In this document: positions 26,576 through 35,795 of the stretch, in pieces
Numbering within the stretch: the first letter of the stretch is position 1
Layout of the letters: the number at the start of each line of letters is the position of its first letter
Source: Methylobacterium planeticum
GTDB taxonomy: Bacteria; Pseudomonadota; Alphaproteobacteria; Rhizobiales; Beijerinckiaceae
DNA length: 64,000 nt
NCBI RefSeq assembly: GCF_008806345.1
Contig: NZ_VZZJ01000002.1
Span: 186,001 to 250,000 of the forward strand
Direction: 5' to 3'
Translations under genes and position numbers: made by a program
Notes under the pieces: generated by a model
What the model was told of the DNA's origin: nothing
The model's database searches: none
The model's input: only the letters and a program-made list of their open reading frames with translations

Positions 26576-27207
26576 TGCCCGCCGATCGTGATCGTGTTCT
26601 GGCAGACGCCCGTGTTTCACGTGAAACAGCGGCCAAGCTCGATCTCTACGTGGAGCAGCTGCGCCGCTGGCAGCGCGTGAAGAACCTCGTCGGGCCCGCG
26701 ACCCTGCAGGAGGTCTGGACCCGCCATGTCGCGGATGCGCTCCAGCTGCTGACCCTCGCCCCCGAGGCGACGCGTTGGCTCGATCTCGGCGCCGGGGCGG
26801 GGATCCCCGGCCTGATCCTCGCCATCGCCGGGCGGGACCGCGCCGGCTTCTCGGTCGATCTCGTCGAGAGCAATGCGCGCAAATGCGCCTTCCTGACCGA
26901 GACCGCCCGGGTCACCGGGGCGCCGGCCCGGGTGCACAATGCCCGGATCGAGGATGTCATCACCACCCTGCCCCCGGTCGAGATCGTCTGCGCCCGGGCG
27001 CTCGCCAACCTCGATCAGCTCCTCGCCTGGACCGAGCCGGTGTTGAAAACGGGCACCACCGGGCTGTTTCCGAAAGGACGGGACGTCGAGACGGAATTGA
27101 CCCAAGCTGCGCAACGGTGGAGATTCGTTTACGATCTCCACCCGAGCCGTACCGACTCGGCCGCGCGCATCGTGCGCGTCACCGACCTTTCCCGCGTGGA
27201 TTCATGA
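26575..27207 (+). CDS. rsmG: 16S rRNA (guanine527-N7)-methyltransferase RsmG (GidB)
   Basis: RsmG methylates G527 of 16S rRNA. The 210-residue protein has the SAM motif WLDLGAGAGIPGLILAI around residues 64-80, VDLVESNARKCAFL and the region EIVCARALANLDQLL. The N-terminal VSRET (residues 15-19) is encoded by the perfect parS palindrome, as in many alphaproteobacteria. ATG 26575 overlaps the mnmG stop and the TGA overlaps the parA ATG (ATGA), so mnmG-rsmG-parA are coupled. Confidence 0.95.
   Translation: MPADRDRVLADARVSRETAAKLDLYVEQLRRWQRVKNLVGPATLQEVWTRHVADALQLLTLAPEATRWLDLGAGAGIPGLILAIAGRDRAGFSVDLVESNARKCAFLTETARVTGAPARVHNARIEDVITTLPPVEIVCARALANLDQLLAWTEPVLKTGTTGLFPKGRDVETELTQAAQRWRFVYDLHPSRTDSAARIVRVTDLSRVDS
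26613..26628. promoter_or_regulatory. parS centromere site (perfect)
   Basis: TGTTTCACGTGAAACA is the exact 16-bp consensus palindrome bound by chromosomal ParB. It lies inside rsmG codons 13-18, about 0.6 kb before parA and 17.5 kb from the oriC candidate. Confidence 0.95.
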
Positions 27208-28046
27208 CCAGCGATCCCACCCCCCTTCCCGCTCAACCCGAGCGGCCGCTGCGGATTTTGGCGCTTGCCAACCAGAAGGGCGGCGTCGGCAAGACCACGA
27301 CCGCGATCAACCTCGGCACCGCGCTGGCGGCCATCGGCGAGCGGGTGCTGGTGTTCGACCTCGATCCGCAGGGCAACGCCTCGACCGGCCTCGGCATCGA
27401 CCGGCGCCAGCGCCGGGTCTCGACCTACCACGTGATGTCGGGCGACGCGCCGTTGGCCGACGCCGTGATCCCGACCGCGGTGCCCCGCCTGTCGGTCGCC
27501 CCCTCGACCATGGACCTGCTGGGGTTGGAACTGGAGATGGCGAACTCCGCCGACCGGGCCCACCGCCTGCGCAACGTCCTCAAGGGCGTGGGCGAGGCCG
27601 GCACCGCGACGGAGGGCGTCACCTACGTGCTGATCGACTGCCCGCCCTCCCTCAACCTCCTGACCATCAACGCGCTCGCGGCGGCCGACGCGGTGCTGGT
27701 GCCGCTGCAATGCGAGTTCTTCGCCCTCGAGGGCCTGAGCCAGCTCCTGCGCACCGTCGAGCAGGTCCGCGGCGCCCTCAACCCGCGCCTGACCATCCAG
27801 GGTATCGTCCTGACCATGTTCGATCCGCGCAACAACCTCTCGGCGCAGGTGGTGGCGGATGTGCGCAGCTTCATGGGCGAGAAGGTCTACGAGACCATGA
27901 TTCCCCGCAACGTCCGGGTCTCGGAGGCGCCGTCCCACGGCAAGCCGGTGCTGCTCTACGACCTGAAATGCGCGGGCTCGCAGGCCTATCTGCGCCTCGC
28001 CTCCGAGGTGATCCAGCGCGAGGGGCGCATGCCCGTGGCGGCCTGA
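27204..28046 (+). CDS. parA: Chromosome partitioning ATPase ParA
   Basis: ParA is the Walker-type ATPase that, with ParB-parS, moves newly replicated origins. The 280-residue protein has the deviant Walker A KGGVGKTTTAINLG near residue 23, DLDPQGNASTGLG, Walker B LIDCPPSLNLL and the C-terminal IPRNVRVSEAPSHGKP signature of chromosomal ParA/Soj. Its ATG overlaps the rsmG stop. parB follows after about 120 bp. Confidence 0.96.
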   Translation: MTSDPTPLPAQPERPLRILALANQKGGVGKTTTAINLGTALAAIGERVLVFDLDPQGNASTGLGIDRRQRRVSTYHVMSGDAPLADAVIPTAVPRLSVAPSTMDLLGLELEMANSADRAHRLRNVLKGVGEAGTATEGVTYVLIDCPPSLNLLTINALAAADAVLVPLQCEFFALEGLSQLLRTVEQVRGALNPRLTIQGIVLTMFDPRNNLSAQVVADVRSFMGEKVYETMIPRNVRVSEAPSHGKPVLLYDLKCAGSQAYLRLASEVIQREGRMPVAA

Positions 28047-28164
28047 GGCCGCCGCGCGCCCTCCCCCGGACCTCGCCGGCCTGCGAATGCCGGGGACAGG
28101 GGCGCGGCGGTCCGTTCGACAAACGGCTTCAATCGAGTAGCGTCAGCGTACAGGAGTGCAACGG

Positions 28165-29058
28165 GTGGCGGCGATGGCGGATGATGCGGCACGGCCGCGG
28201 CTCGGGCGCGGCCTCGCGGCCCTGATCGGCGATTTCGGCAACGAGGCGAACCAGGCGTCGTCGCAGGCCCAGCGCAAGGTCGCGGTGGAATTCCTGCGGC
28301 CGAACCCGCGCAACCCGCGCCGGCGCTTCAACGACCCGGAGCTCGACGAGCTCGCCGCCTCGATCAAGCTGCGCGGCGTGATCCAGCCCATCGTGGTGCG
28401 GGCGCTCGCCAACGTGCCGGACACCTTCGAGATCGTGGCGGGCGAGCGCCGCTGGCGCGCGGCCCAGCGCGCCGGCCTCAACGAGGTGCCGGTCGTCACC
28501 GTCGAGATCGACGACCGCACCTCCCTCGAATTCGCCATCCTGGAGAACGTCCAGCGCACCGACCTCAACGCCATCGAGGAGGCGGCGGGCTACGAGAGGC
28601 TGATGAGCGAGTTCCGCTACAGCCAGAGCGAGCTTGCGGAGATCCTGGGCAAGAGCCGCAGCCACCTCGCCAACACCCTGCGGCTGCTCCAGCTCAGCCC
28701 GCCGATCCAGGAGCGCGTCATCGCGGGCGAGATCACGGCGGGCCATGCCCGGGCGCTGCTCGCCGTGCGCGACCCCGAGGCGGTGGCGCGCCGCGTCGTG
28801 GAGGAGGGGCTCTCGGTCCGCGAGGTCGAGGCCCTGGCCTCCGCCGAGCTGCCCGACAGCGACGGCCCCCGCCCCGGCCGGCCCCGCCGCGGCCCTGAGA
28901 AGGACGCGGAGATCCGCATTCTGGAGCAGAGCCTCGCCAAGGCGCTCGGCCTCGGCGTCGCCGTGAAGGCGAAGACCACCGGCGTCGGCGAGATCCGCAT
29001 CCGCTACGGCAGCGCCGAGGAGCTGGAGGCCCTGTGCCGCCGGCTCAACATGGGGTAG
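28165..29058 (+). CDS. parB: Chromosome partitioning protein ParB (CTPase, parS-binding)
   Basis: ParB binds parS, spreads as a CTP-dependent clamp and stimulates ParA. The 297-residue protein has the N-terminal ParA-contact motif LGRGLAALIGD. The ParB/Srx CTP-binding domain contains NPRNPRRRF and the GERRWRAAQRAGL motif. A helix-turn-helix (YSQSELAEILGKSRSHLANTL) and the TAGHARALLAV region follow, with a C-terminal dimerisation domain. I chose GTG at 28165, which has AGGAG 8 nt upstream; ATG at 28174 is an alternative. Confidence 0.95.
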   Translation: MAAMADDAARPRLGRGLAALIGDFGNEANQASSQAQRKVAVEFLRPNPRNPRRRFNDPELDELAASIKLRGVIQPIVVRALANVPDTFEIVAGERRWRAAQRAGLNEVPVVTVEIDDRTSLEFAILENVQRTDLNAIEEAAGYERLMSEFRYSQSELAEILGKSRSHLANTLRLLQLSPPIQERVIAGEITAGHARALLAVRDPEAVARRVVEEGLSVREVEALASAELPDSDGPRPGRPRRGPEKDAEIRILEQSLAKALGLGVAVKAKTTGVGEIRIRYGSAEELEALCRRLNMG

Positions 29059-29077
29059 GGCGCCCCGCGGGCGGCGC

Positions 29078-29938
29078 TCAGCGCTCCCGCCGCAGGCCCG
29101 GCACCAGGGCGCCGAGCCGGTCCTTCAGGGCGAGCCGGCCCGGCCCGCGGAAACCCGGGCCCGGCCCCGCGCCGCCGCCCGGCGGGGGCGGGGGGCGCTC
29201 CGGCCGGCCGGACGGGGTCTCGGCGCGCCCGGTGTCGCCGCGGTCGGCGGAGCGGTCGACCCCGAGGGTGAGGCTGGCGGCGTAGCGGTCGCGCTCCTCC
29301 TTCACGGCGCAGAAGGCCCGGCGGTTCGGATCCTCCTCGTTGGCGTTGACGACGAAGCGCTCGGCTCGGCGGCCCGTATAGGCGGGCACCTGGGTGTAGA
29401 GGAACTCGTTCAGCGCGTCCGGGAAGTAGATCTGCCCCGTCAGCATCGTGCGGGCGTCGAGGAAGGCCTTGACGTGGATATGCGTGGCCCGGCCCGCGTA
29501 CCAGCCCGGATAGATCGTCTCGAAGGTCACGAAGCCGGCCGCATCCGTCACCTGGCTGCCGCGCAGGAAGGTCTCGCCGCGTGTGTCGATGCTGCGCGAA
29601 TCCCCCTGCCCCGGATAGCCCGAGTACAGCCCCCTGGCGTCGCAGTGCCAGACATCGACCCGCGCCCCCGGGACCGGCGTGCAGGGCCCGGCCTCGATCA
29701 GGCGCAGCCGCAGCCGCAGCGGCACGCCGACCCGTCCCTCCGCGATGTCGGCGCGTATGAGCTTGGGATCATGGTAGAACGGGCCCTCGATCGCCTGCGG
29801 GGTCAGCCGGCAGGCGCCCTCCTCCGCCGGTGCAATCGCGGCCGGCGCGGCGCGGCCGGGGCTCGGCAGCAGGGCCCCGAGGGAGCCGCCGAGGGTCGCC
29901 AGCAGGGCGCGGCGGGAGGTCGGTGCGGGTCGGTCCAT
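29078..29938 (-). CDS. Intradiol ring-cleavage dioxygenase-like protein with Tat signal
   Basis: A 286-residue protein with a twin-arginine signal (TSRRALLATLGGSLGALL), implying export in folded form. The intradiol dioxygenase beta-sandwich follows. The non-haem Fe(III) ligands are visible as Tyr in GLYSGYPG, Tyr in YPGWYAGRATHIHVK and the two His of THIHVK. Exported members have poorly known aromatic substrates. The C-terminal 60 residues are Pro/Gly/Arg-rich and not part of the fold. It is convergent with parB, 19 bp apart. Confidence 0.87.
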   Translation of the reverse strand: MDRPAPTSRRALLATLGGSLGALLPSPGRAAPAAIAPAEEGACRLTPQAIEGPFYHDPKLIRADIAEGRVGVPLRLRLRLIEAGPCTPVPGARVDVWHCDARGLYSGYPGQGDSRSIDTRGETFLRGSQVTDAAGFVTFETIYPGWYAGRATHIHVKAFLDARTMLTGQIYFPDALNEFLYTQVPAYTGRRAERFVVNANEEDPNRRAFCAVKEERDRYAASLTLGVDRSADRGDTGRAETPSGRPERPPPPPGGGAGPGPGFRGPGRLALKDRLGALVPGLRRER

Positions 29939-30039
29939 GCCTGTCTCCGGTGGGGGGGCCGTCCGGAGGCGATAGGATGCCCGTGTCTCCGCGTCGTGTC
30001 TCCCGCTCGGGGGACGGCACGACGCCGCGGCGCGCGGCC

Positions 30040-31071
30040 TCAGCCGCGGCGGCGTGCGGCCTCTCCGGCGATCCGCAGCAGGGTCGCGAGGGCGTGCGCC
30101 TGGGCGAGGTCCGGGCCGGCCCGGCGGCAGGCGAGCACCGCCTCCTGCAGGATCTGGATCGCCTGGCGAAGCCCGGCGGGGGACCAGCGGGCGAGCTGCG
30201 CCTCCACGATGGCCTTGCGGCGGAAATGCAGGCCGCGCCAGGCCGCCACCATCAGGCTCGGGCTCTTGCCCTCCCCGTCGAGGCGCGTCGCCAGCAGCGT
30301 CAGGGCGTGGCGCAGGCAGGAGCCGAGCATCACCGAGGGGTCGAGGCCCTCGTGCCGGAAGCGGCGGTACTCACGCTCGACCTCGACCATGCGGCCCGCG
30401 AAGGCGGCGTCGACCAGGGTGTTGAGCACGCTGCCGGCGACGTCGCTGACCACCGCCTCCACGGCGTCGAGGCCGACGCTGCCCGCGTCCCGGGCGTAGA
30501 GGGCGAGCTTCTCGATCTCCGACAGGCTGGCGCGCCGGTCGCCGCCGAGGCTCGCCACCAGCACCTCGCGCGCCTCCCGGTCGATGCGCAGGCTGTGCGC
30601 CTGCAGGGTGCGGTCGACGAGGTCCGTCAGGGCGCGCTCGTCGTCCGGGTAGCAGGGGAGGGCGAGGGCCTTCGGCGAGCGCTCGCACAGGGTGCGCAGG
30701 GGCGCGGACTTGCCGAGGTCCCCCGCCTCCACCACGATGCGGGTGCCGGCGATCTCGCCCTTGAGGGCGATCTCGATGGCCGGGGCGTAGTTGCGGCTGC
30801 CGGGCCGGACCCAGATGGTGCGCTCGCCCCCGAACAGCCCGACCGTGCCGGCCTCGTCGAGGAGCCGCCCGGGATCCGCCGCCAGGGTATCACCGTCGAT
30901 CTTCACCAGGGCGAAGGGGTCGTTCGGGTCCTGCACGAAGCTCTCGGCCAGGCGCTTGGCGCGCTCGACCACGAGGCCGGTATCGGGCCCGTAGACGAGG
31001 ATGACGGGAATGCGGGAATCGGGCCCGCGCCGGATCAGCCCCTCGACGTCGCCGGCCTTGACCGCCGTCAT
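30040..31071 (-). CDS. holA: DNA polymerase III delta subunit
   Basis: HolA opens the sliding clamp within the clamp loader. The 343-residue protein has the family pattern IPVILVYGPDTGLVVERAKRL near the start, LFGGERTIWVRPG, DLGKSAPLRTLCERS, ASLGGDRRASLSEIEKLALY and the C-terminal helical domain with LRHALTLLATRL. It follows lptE on the same strand (40 bp), the conserved leuS-lptE-holA order. Confidence 0.94.
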   Translation of the reverse strand: MTAVKAGDVEGLIRRGPDSRIPVILVYGPDTGLVVERAKRLAESFVQDPNDPFALVKIDGDTLAADPGRLLDEAGTVGLFGGERTIWVRPGSRNYAPAIEIALKGEIAGTRIVVEAGDLGKSAPLRTLCERSPKALALPCYPDDERALTDLVDRTLQAHSLRIDREAREVLVASLGGDRRASLSEIEKLALYARDAGSVGLDAVEAVVSDVAGSVLNTLVDAAFAGRMVEVEREYRRFRHEGLDPSVMLGSCLRHALTLLATRLDGEGKSPSLMVAAWRGLHFRRKAIVEAQLARWSPAGLRQAIQILQEAVLACRRAGPDLAQAHALATLLRIAGEAARRRG

Positions 31072-31111
31072 GGGTGAGCGCGTCCGGGGCCCGCGGGCAG
31101 GGGCCCTGCGC

Positions 31112-31669
31112 TCAAGGCTTCGTCACCAGCACCGAGGCGATGCGGGTCTTGATCTGCTCGGCCAGCACCTTGGCGAGGCGGATCTCGGCGTCGCGGGCGG
31201 CGCGCAGCGAGGCGAAACGCTGCACCGAGCGGTCATAGGTCGCCGTCGAGGTGGCGACGCCCTCGGTGATGATCTTGGTGCCCTCGAGGTTCTCCAGGGT
31301 GAACTTGACGTTCGCCACGATGGTGCCGGCCTCGGCCCGGCCCGTCTGCGAGGAGACGATCGGGGTCTGGAGGGCCTCGCTGCCCTGCATCTTCAACTTG
31401 TAGCGCTTGGCCGAGGGCTGGCCCGAGCCGTCGAGGTCGAAGATCAGCTCGCTGCGCAGGTAATGCCCGATGCGCTCCTGACCCTGCGCCATCGCGATGT
31501 CGTCGACCTGGATCGAGGCGAGCAGCGCCCCCATCGGAGCGCCGGAGGCGGTGGGCCCGTAGAGGGGACGGAAGCAGGCGGTGAGGTTGAGGCAGAGCGA
31601 CGCCGCCAGCGCGAGCTTCGCCGCCCGGGCAGCCCGTCGGCCGCCGATCTGCCCTGCCATCCGCATCAT
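31112..31669 (-). CDS. lptE: LPS-assembly lipoprotein LptE
   Basis: LptE plugs the LptD channel that places lipopolysaccharide in the outer membrane. The 185-residue protein has a basic start, a hydrophobic signal and the lipobox LTAC followed by FRPLYG, the LptE hallmark. The rest is beta-rich with YKLKMQGSEAL. The C-terminal DAEIRLAKVLAEQIKTRI helix is typical. I chose ATG at 31667-31669; GTG at 31697-31699 adds ten residues. It lies between leuS and holA on the minus strand, separated from leuS by a repeat array. Confidence 0.9.
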   Translation of the reverse strand: MMRMAGQIGGRRAARAAKLALAASLCLNLTACFRPLYGPTASGAPMGALLASIQVDDIAMAQGQERIGHYLRSELIFDLDGSGQPSAKRYKLKMQGSEALQTPIVSSQTGRAEAGTIVANVKFTLENLEGTKIITEGVATSTATYDRSVQRFASLRAARDAEIRLAKVLAEQIKTRIASVLVTKP

Positions 31670-31788
31670 GGTCCGCCGCAATGTCCGATTCCCTGTCACG
31701 TCCTTTAAGGGCAGGACCGGCCCCGGTCATCAGTCTGAACGATCAAGCTTACCGATTCCTGAGACTGACCCCCGTTCTGGGCGGCACC

Positions 31789-31898
31789 GGGGCAGGGCCC
31801 CGGCACCGGGGTGTGGAACCGGGGCAGGTCCCCGGAACCCGGGGCAGGGTCCCGGCCCCGGGGCAGGGTCCCGGCCCCGGGGCAGGGCCCCGGCATCC
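31789..31898. repeat. GC-rich tandem array of about 19-bp units between leuS and lptE
   Basis: Six units start at 31789, 31808, 31821, 31841, 31860 and 31879. Five begin GGGGCAGG; the second is truncated to 13 bp. Units 4 and 5 (31841-31878) are identical 19-mers. Lengths vary 19-20 bp. The array is in the leuS-lptE spacer just after the leuS stop. The G-runs could form G-quadruplexes. Confidence 0.88.
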
Positions 31899-31908
31899 GG
31901 GCGAGGCC

Positions 31909-34533
31909 TCAGACCACGAGGTTCACGATCCGGCCCGGCACCACAATGACCTTGCGGGGGGCGCGGCCCTCGAGCGCCCGCTGCACCGGCTCGAGGGCGA
32001 GCACTGCGGCCTCCACCGCCGCGACCCCGGCCTCCCGCGGCACCGTGACGTCCGCCCGCTTCTTGCCGTTGATCTGGACCGGCAGGGTGATGTCGTCCTC
32101 GATCAGGAGCGACCTGTCCGCCCGCGGCCAGGGCGCCTGCGCGACGAGGCCGGGACGGTCGAGGACGCGCCAGCACGCCTCGGCGAGGTGGGGCATCATC
32201 GGGGCGATGAGCTGGACCAGGATACCGGCCGCCTCCCCCGCCGCCGGGCCCGAGACCGAGGCGCGCAGGGCGTCCTCCAGGGCATTGGCCAGGGTGTAGA
32301 TGTGGGCGACGCAGCGGTTGAAGCGCAGGCGCTCGACATCCTCCTCGACCGCCGCCAGGGCCTTGTGGGCGGCCTTGCGCAGAGCCGCGTCGGCGCCTGC
32401 ATCGCCCCCGTTCGCGGCGGCGGCGGTGGCGACGAGGCGCCAGACCCGCTGAACGAAGCGGGCGGCGCCCTGGACGCCCTCCTCGGTCCAGATCACGTCC
32501 CGCTCCGGCGGCGAGTCCGAGAGCATGAACCAGCGGGCGGTGTCGGCCCCGTAGCTCGCGATGATGTCGTCGGGGTCGACTACGTTCTTCTTCGACTTCG
32601 ACATCTTCTCGATGGCGCCGATGCCGAGCGGCGCCTGCGTTTTCACGTGAAACGCCTGCCGCTCCGTCCCCTGCGCCTCGATCCGCACCTCGCTCGGCTG
32701 CACCCAGGCCCCGGCCGCGTCCTTGTAGGTCTCGTGGACCACCATCCCCTGCGTGAACAGGCCCGCGAAGGGCTCGGACACGCCGGACCACCCCGTCGCC
32801 TTCATGGCCCGCATGAAGAAGCGGGCATAGAGCAGGTGCAGGATCGCGTGCTCGATGCCGCCGATATACTGGTCGACCGCGAGCCAGTGATCGACCGCGG
32901 CGCGCTCGGTCGGCGCGTCCTGCAGCCAGGGCGCGGTGAAGCGGGCATAGTACCAGGACGAATCCACGAAGGTGTCCATCGTGTCGGTCTCGCGCCGGGC
33001 CGGCTTGCCGCAACGCGGGCAGGGGACGTCCCGCCAGGCATGGTCGCGCTCCAGCGGGTTGCCGGGCACGTCGAAGGAGACGTCCTCGGGCAGGGTCACG
33101 GGCAGGTCGGCCACCGGCACCGGCACGGCGCCGCAATCCTCGCAATGGATGATCGGGATCGGGCAGCCCCAGTAGCGCTGGCGCGAGACGCCCCAGTCGC
33201 GCAGGCGGAACTGCACCTTGCGGGCCGCCACCGGCTCGCCCCCGAGGCGCTCCTCCTCCAGCCGGTCCGCCACCGCCCGGAAGGCCTCGTCGGCGGTCAT
33301 GTCGTCGAGGAAGCGCGAGTTGATCATGCGCCCGTCCCCGTCATAGGCGGTGTCGGTGATGATGAAGCTCGCCGCGTCCTGGTCCTCGGGGCAGACCACC
33401 GGGGTGTTGCCGAGGCCGTACTTGTTGGCGAAGTCGAGGTCGCGCTGGTCATGCGCCGGGCAGCCGAAGACCGCGCCGGTGCCGTACTCCATCAGGACGA
33501 AATTCGCCACGTAGACGGGCAGGAGCCAGGACGGGTCGAGGGGGTGGCGCACCTTGAGGCCGGTGTCGTGGCCGAGCTTTTCCGCCGTGTCGATCGCCGC
33601 CTGCGCGGTGCCGGTGCGGCGGCATTCCTCGATGAAGGCCTGCAGCGTCGCGTCCGTCCCGGCGAGGGCCGCCGACACCGGGTGGTCGGCCGCGATCGCC
33701 AGGAACTTGGCGCCGAACAGGGTGTCGGGGCGGGTGGTGTAGACCTTGATGGTGTCGATCTGGCCGGCCGAACCGCCGGTGCCGGCCGCGTGGAGCGGAT
33801 GGTCGAGGGCGAAGCGGACCTCCAGGCCCTCCGAGCGGCCGATCCAGTTCCTCTGCATCAGCCGGACCTTCTCCGGCCAGCGCTCGAGGCCGCCGAGCGC
33901 GTCCGAGAGATCCTGCGCGAAGTCGGTGATCTTGAAGAACCACTGGGTCAATTCGCGGCTCTCGACCAGGGCGCCGGAGCGCCAGCCGCGCCCGTCGATG
34001 ACCTGCTCGTTGGCGAGCACCGTGTGATCGACCGGATCCCAGTTAACCTTAGCGGTTCGTCTCGTGACGAGGCCGGCGTTCAGGAAGTCGAGGAACATCC
34101 GCTGCTGGTGCTTGTAATAGGCCGGGTCGCAGGTCGCGATCTCGCGGCTCCAGTCCAGGGACAGGCCCATCGATTGCAGCTGGCCCCGCATGGTGGCGAT
34201 GTTGGCGTAGGTCCAGTCGCGCGGGTTGACGCGCCGCTCCATCGCGGCGTTCTCGGCGGGCAGCCCGAAGGCGTCCCAGCCCATCGGGTGGAGCACGTTG
34301 AAGCCGCGCGCCCGCTTGTAGCGGGCCACCACGTCGCCCATGGCGTAGTTGCGCACGTGGCCCATGTGGATGCGCCCCGACGGGTAGGGAAACATCTCCA
34401 GCACGTAGTATTTCGGGCGCGGGTCGTCGTTGGGCGTGCTGAAGATGCCGGCCTCCGACCATGCCTGCTGCCAGTGCGGCTCGGCTTCCTTGGCGTTGTA
34501 GCGCTCGAGGGCGTTCGGGGCGGCGTTCGTCAT
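31909..34533 (-). CDS. leuS: Leucyl-tRNA synthetase
   Basis: LeuRS charges tRNA-Leu. The 874-residue class I enzyme has the HIGH-type motif [18 protein letters not shown] near residues 52-69. The CP1 editing domain carries [13 protein letters not shown], and a zinc-type cysteine set lies in [18 protein letters not shown]. The KMSKS motif is [14 protein letters not shown] near 630. The C-terminal domain ends RIVNLVV. Codons for FHVK (just before KMSKS) form the core of a second parS-like palindrome. It precedes lptE and holA. Confidence 0.97.
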   Translation of the reverse strand: MTNAAPNALERYNAKEAEPHWQQAWSEAGIFSTPNDDPRPKYYVLEMFPYPSGRIHMGHVRNYAMGDVVARYKRARGFNVLHPMGWDAFGLPAENAAMERRVNPRDWTYANIATMRGQLQSMGLSLDWSREIATCDPAYYKHQQRMFLDFLNAGLVTRRTAKVNWDPVDHTVLANEQVIDGRGWRSGALVESRELTQWFFKITDFAQDLSDALGGLERWPEKVRLMQRNWIGRSEGLEVRFALDHPLHAAGTGGSAGQIDTIKVYTTRPDTLFGAKFLAIAADHPVSAALAGTDATLQAFIEECRRTGTAQAAIDTAEKLGHDTGLKVRHPLDPSWLLPVYVANFVLMEYGTGAVFGCPAHDQRDLDFANKYGLGNTPVVCPEDQDAASFIITDTAYDGDGRMINSRFLDDMTADEAFRAVADRLEEERLGGEPVAARKVQFRLRDWGVSRQRYWGCPIPIIHCEDCGAVPVPVADLPVTLPEDVSFDVPGNPLERDHAWRDVPCPRCGKPARRETDTMDTFVDSSWYYARFTAPWLQDAPTERAAVDHWLAVDQYIGGIEHAILHLLYARFFMRAMKATGWSGVSEPFAGLFTQGMVVHETYKDAAGAWVQPSEVRIEAQGTERQAFHVKTQAPLGIGAIEKMSKSKKNVVDPDDIIASYGADTARWFMLSDSPPERDVIWTEEGVQGAARFVQRVWRLVATAAAANGGDAGADAALRKAAHKALAAVEEDVERLRFNRCVAHIYTLANALEDALRASVSGPAAGEAAGILVQLIAPMMPHLAEACWRVLDRPGLVAQAPWPRADRSLLIEDDITLPVQINGKKRADVTVPREAGVAAVEAAVLALEPVQRALEGRAPRKVIVVPGRIVNLVV
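32639..32654. promoter_or_regulatory. Second parS-like site inside leuS
   Basis: GTTTTCACGTGAAACG has the full TTTCACGTGAAA core and matches the 16-bp parS consensus at 13 positions. It is about 6 kb from the perfect site, as expected of clustered parS sites. Confidence 0.7.
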
Positions 34534-35008
34534 CGGTCAGGTCACCACAGGGGCAGGCGGCACGGTGGGCGGGTCGGCACCGGGCCGGGTCAGCGCAGGA
34601 ACGGGGGCCCGGGGGATGCCGTCGCGCGACGGGCCCGGGCCGGGATCGGGTCTCGGGAGAACGGAGCGGCGCCGGATCCTTGGCGGATCTTCGGTTCGAC
34701 GCCGTGATGGGGCGGGACTACCACAGGAGAACCGGCCCCCGTCAACAAATGCGACGCTGCGGCGCGCCCCGTCGGCGCGGGGTGGGGGAGGGGGCAGGAG
34801 AGGGGGCAAGGGAGGTGGCAAGGGAGGTGGCGGGAGAGGTGGCGGGAGAGGGGAAAAGCGGGCGGGATGCCGCCGGGCGGGAGCCTGGATTTGCCGCGCG
34901 CGTTCCCGATGATACTGCGCTGGCGCGGGACTGGCGCCGAGGCGGCCCGCGATCCGATCGAAGGCGCCGTTGACGATGCACCCAAGCGAGAGCCGGAGAG
35001 ACGTCCGC
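34534..35008. other. 475-bp divergent gap between leuS and yggS
   Basis: It holds promoters for both genes and a 12-bp purine-rich tandem array (34790-34849). Open frames through this stretch encode only low-complexity Pro/Gly/Arg runs, so I do not call a gene. Confidence 0.5.
34790..34849. repeat. 12-bp purine-rich tandem repeat, five units
   Basis: Units at 34790, 34802, 34814, 34826 and 34838; the last two are identical (GGTGGCGGGAGA) and earlier ones differ by one to three bases (GGTGGCAAGGGA, GGGGGCAAGGGA, GGGGGCAGGAGA). The plus strand is almost entirely G/A with regular G-runs, so G-quadruplex or triplex structure is possible. Confidence 0.9.
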
Positions 35009-35773
35009 ATGTCCGACACGCCGCGCGAGATCGACCCGGCCGCCCCGGTGGCCGATGCCCCCGGGACCCGCGGCGGGGAGGGGCCCGCGCCGATCGGGAT
35101 CGCCGACGTGGCGGCGGGGCTCGCCGAGGTCCGCGCCGGCATCCGGCGGGCCGCCGAGGATTCCGAGCGCCCGCCCGAGGGCGTGCGGCTGATCGCGGTC
35201 TCCAAGACCGTGCCGGCGGCCGGCATCCTGCCGGCCCTCGAAGCCGGGCAGCGCCTGTTCGGCGAGAACTACGTGCAGGAATCGAAGGCCAAGTGGCCGG
35301 AGCTGAAGGCGCGCCATCCGGACGTGGAGTTGCACCTGATCGGCCCGCTGCAATCGAACAAGGCCCGGGAGGCGGTCGAGCTCTTCGACGTGATCCACAC
35401 CCTCGACCGGCTCTCCCTCGCCGCCGCGCTGGCCAAGGAGATCGCCCGGACGGGCCGCAGGCCGAAGCTCCTGATCCAGGTGAACACCGGCGAGGAGCCC
35501 CAGAAGGGCGGCATCGCGCCCGGGCAGGTCGACACGCTGCTGGCCGAGTGCCGGGACACCCACGGCCTCGCCATCAACGGGCTGATGTGCATCCCGCCCG
35601 CCGAGGACCCGCCCTCGGCCCATTTCGCCCTGCTGGCGCGGATCGCACGGGCGCACAACCTGCCGATCCTCTCGATGGGGATGAGCGCGGATTACCCGGC
35701 GGCGATCCAGATGGGTGCCACCCATGTCCGCGTCGGCACCGCGATCTTCGGGGCCCGCGCGCGCAAGGACTGA
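35009..35773 (+). CDS. YggS-family pyridoxal phosphate homeostasis protein
   Basis: YggS/PLPBP proteins bind PLP without known enzyme activity and affect PLP and amino acid homeostasis. The 254-residue protein has the PLP Lys in RLIAVSKTVP, GENYVQE, HLIGPLQSNK, LLIQVNTGEEPQKGG, GLMCIPP and the phosphate-binding LSMGMSADYPAAI...VRVGTAIFG. About 40 residues at the N-terminus are a Pro/Ala-rich extension. ATG 35009 has GGAGAG 8 nt upstream. It is alone on this strand. Confidence 0.94.
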   Translation: MSDTPREIDPAAPVADAPGTRGGEGPAPIGIADVAAGLAEVRAGIRRAAEDSERPPEGVRLIAVSKTVPAAGILPALEAGQRLFGENYVQESKAKWPELKARHPDVELHLIGPLQSNKAREAVELFDVIHTLDRLSLAAALAKEIARTGRRPKLLIQVNTGEEPQKGGIAPGQVDTLLAECRDTHGLAINGLMCIPPAEDPPSAHFALLARIARAHNLPILSMGMSADYPAAIQMGATHVRVGTAIFGARARKD

Positions 35774-35795
35774 GCCCGGGCCCCGGATGGACGCC

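Noticed and set aside
31681..34707. A 1008-codon open frame on the plus strand across leuS
   Set aside because: It is antisense to leuS and arises from GC-rich codon bias; its protein is Arg/His/Gly/Val-rich with no domain, while leuS has full synthetase motifs.
34790..34849. CRISPR-like array
   Set aside because: Units are 12 bp with no spacers; there are no cas genes in the window. The same holds for the other tandem repeats.
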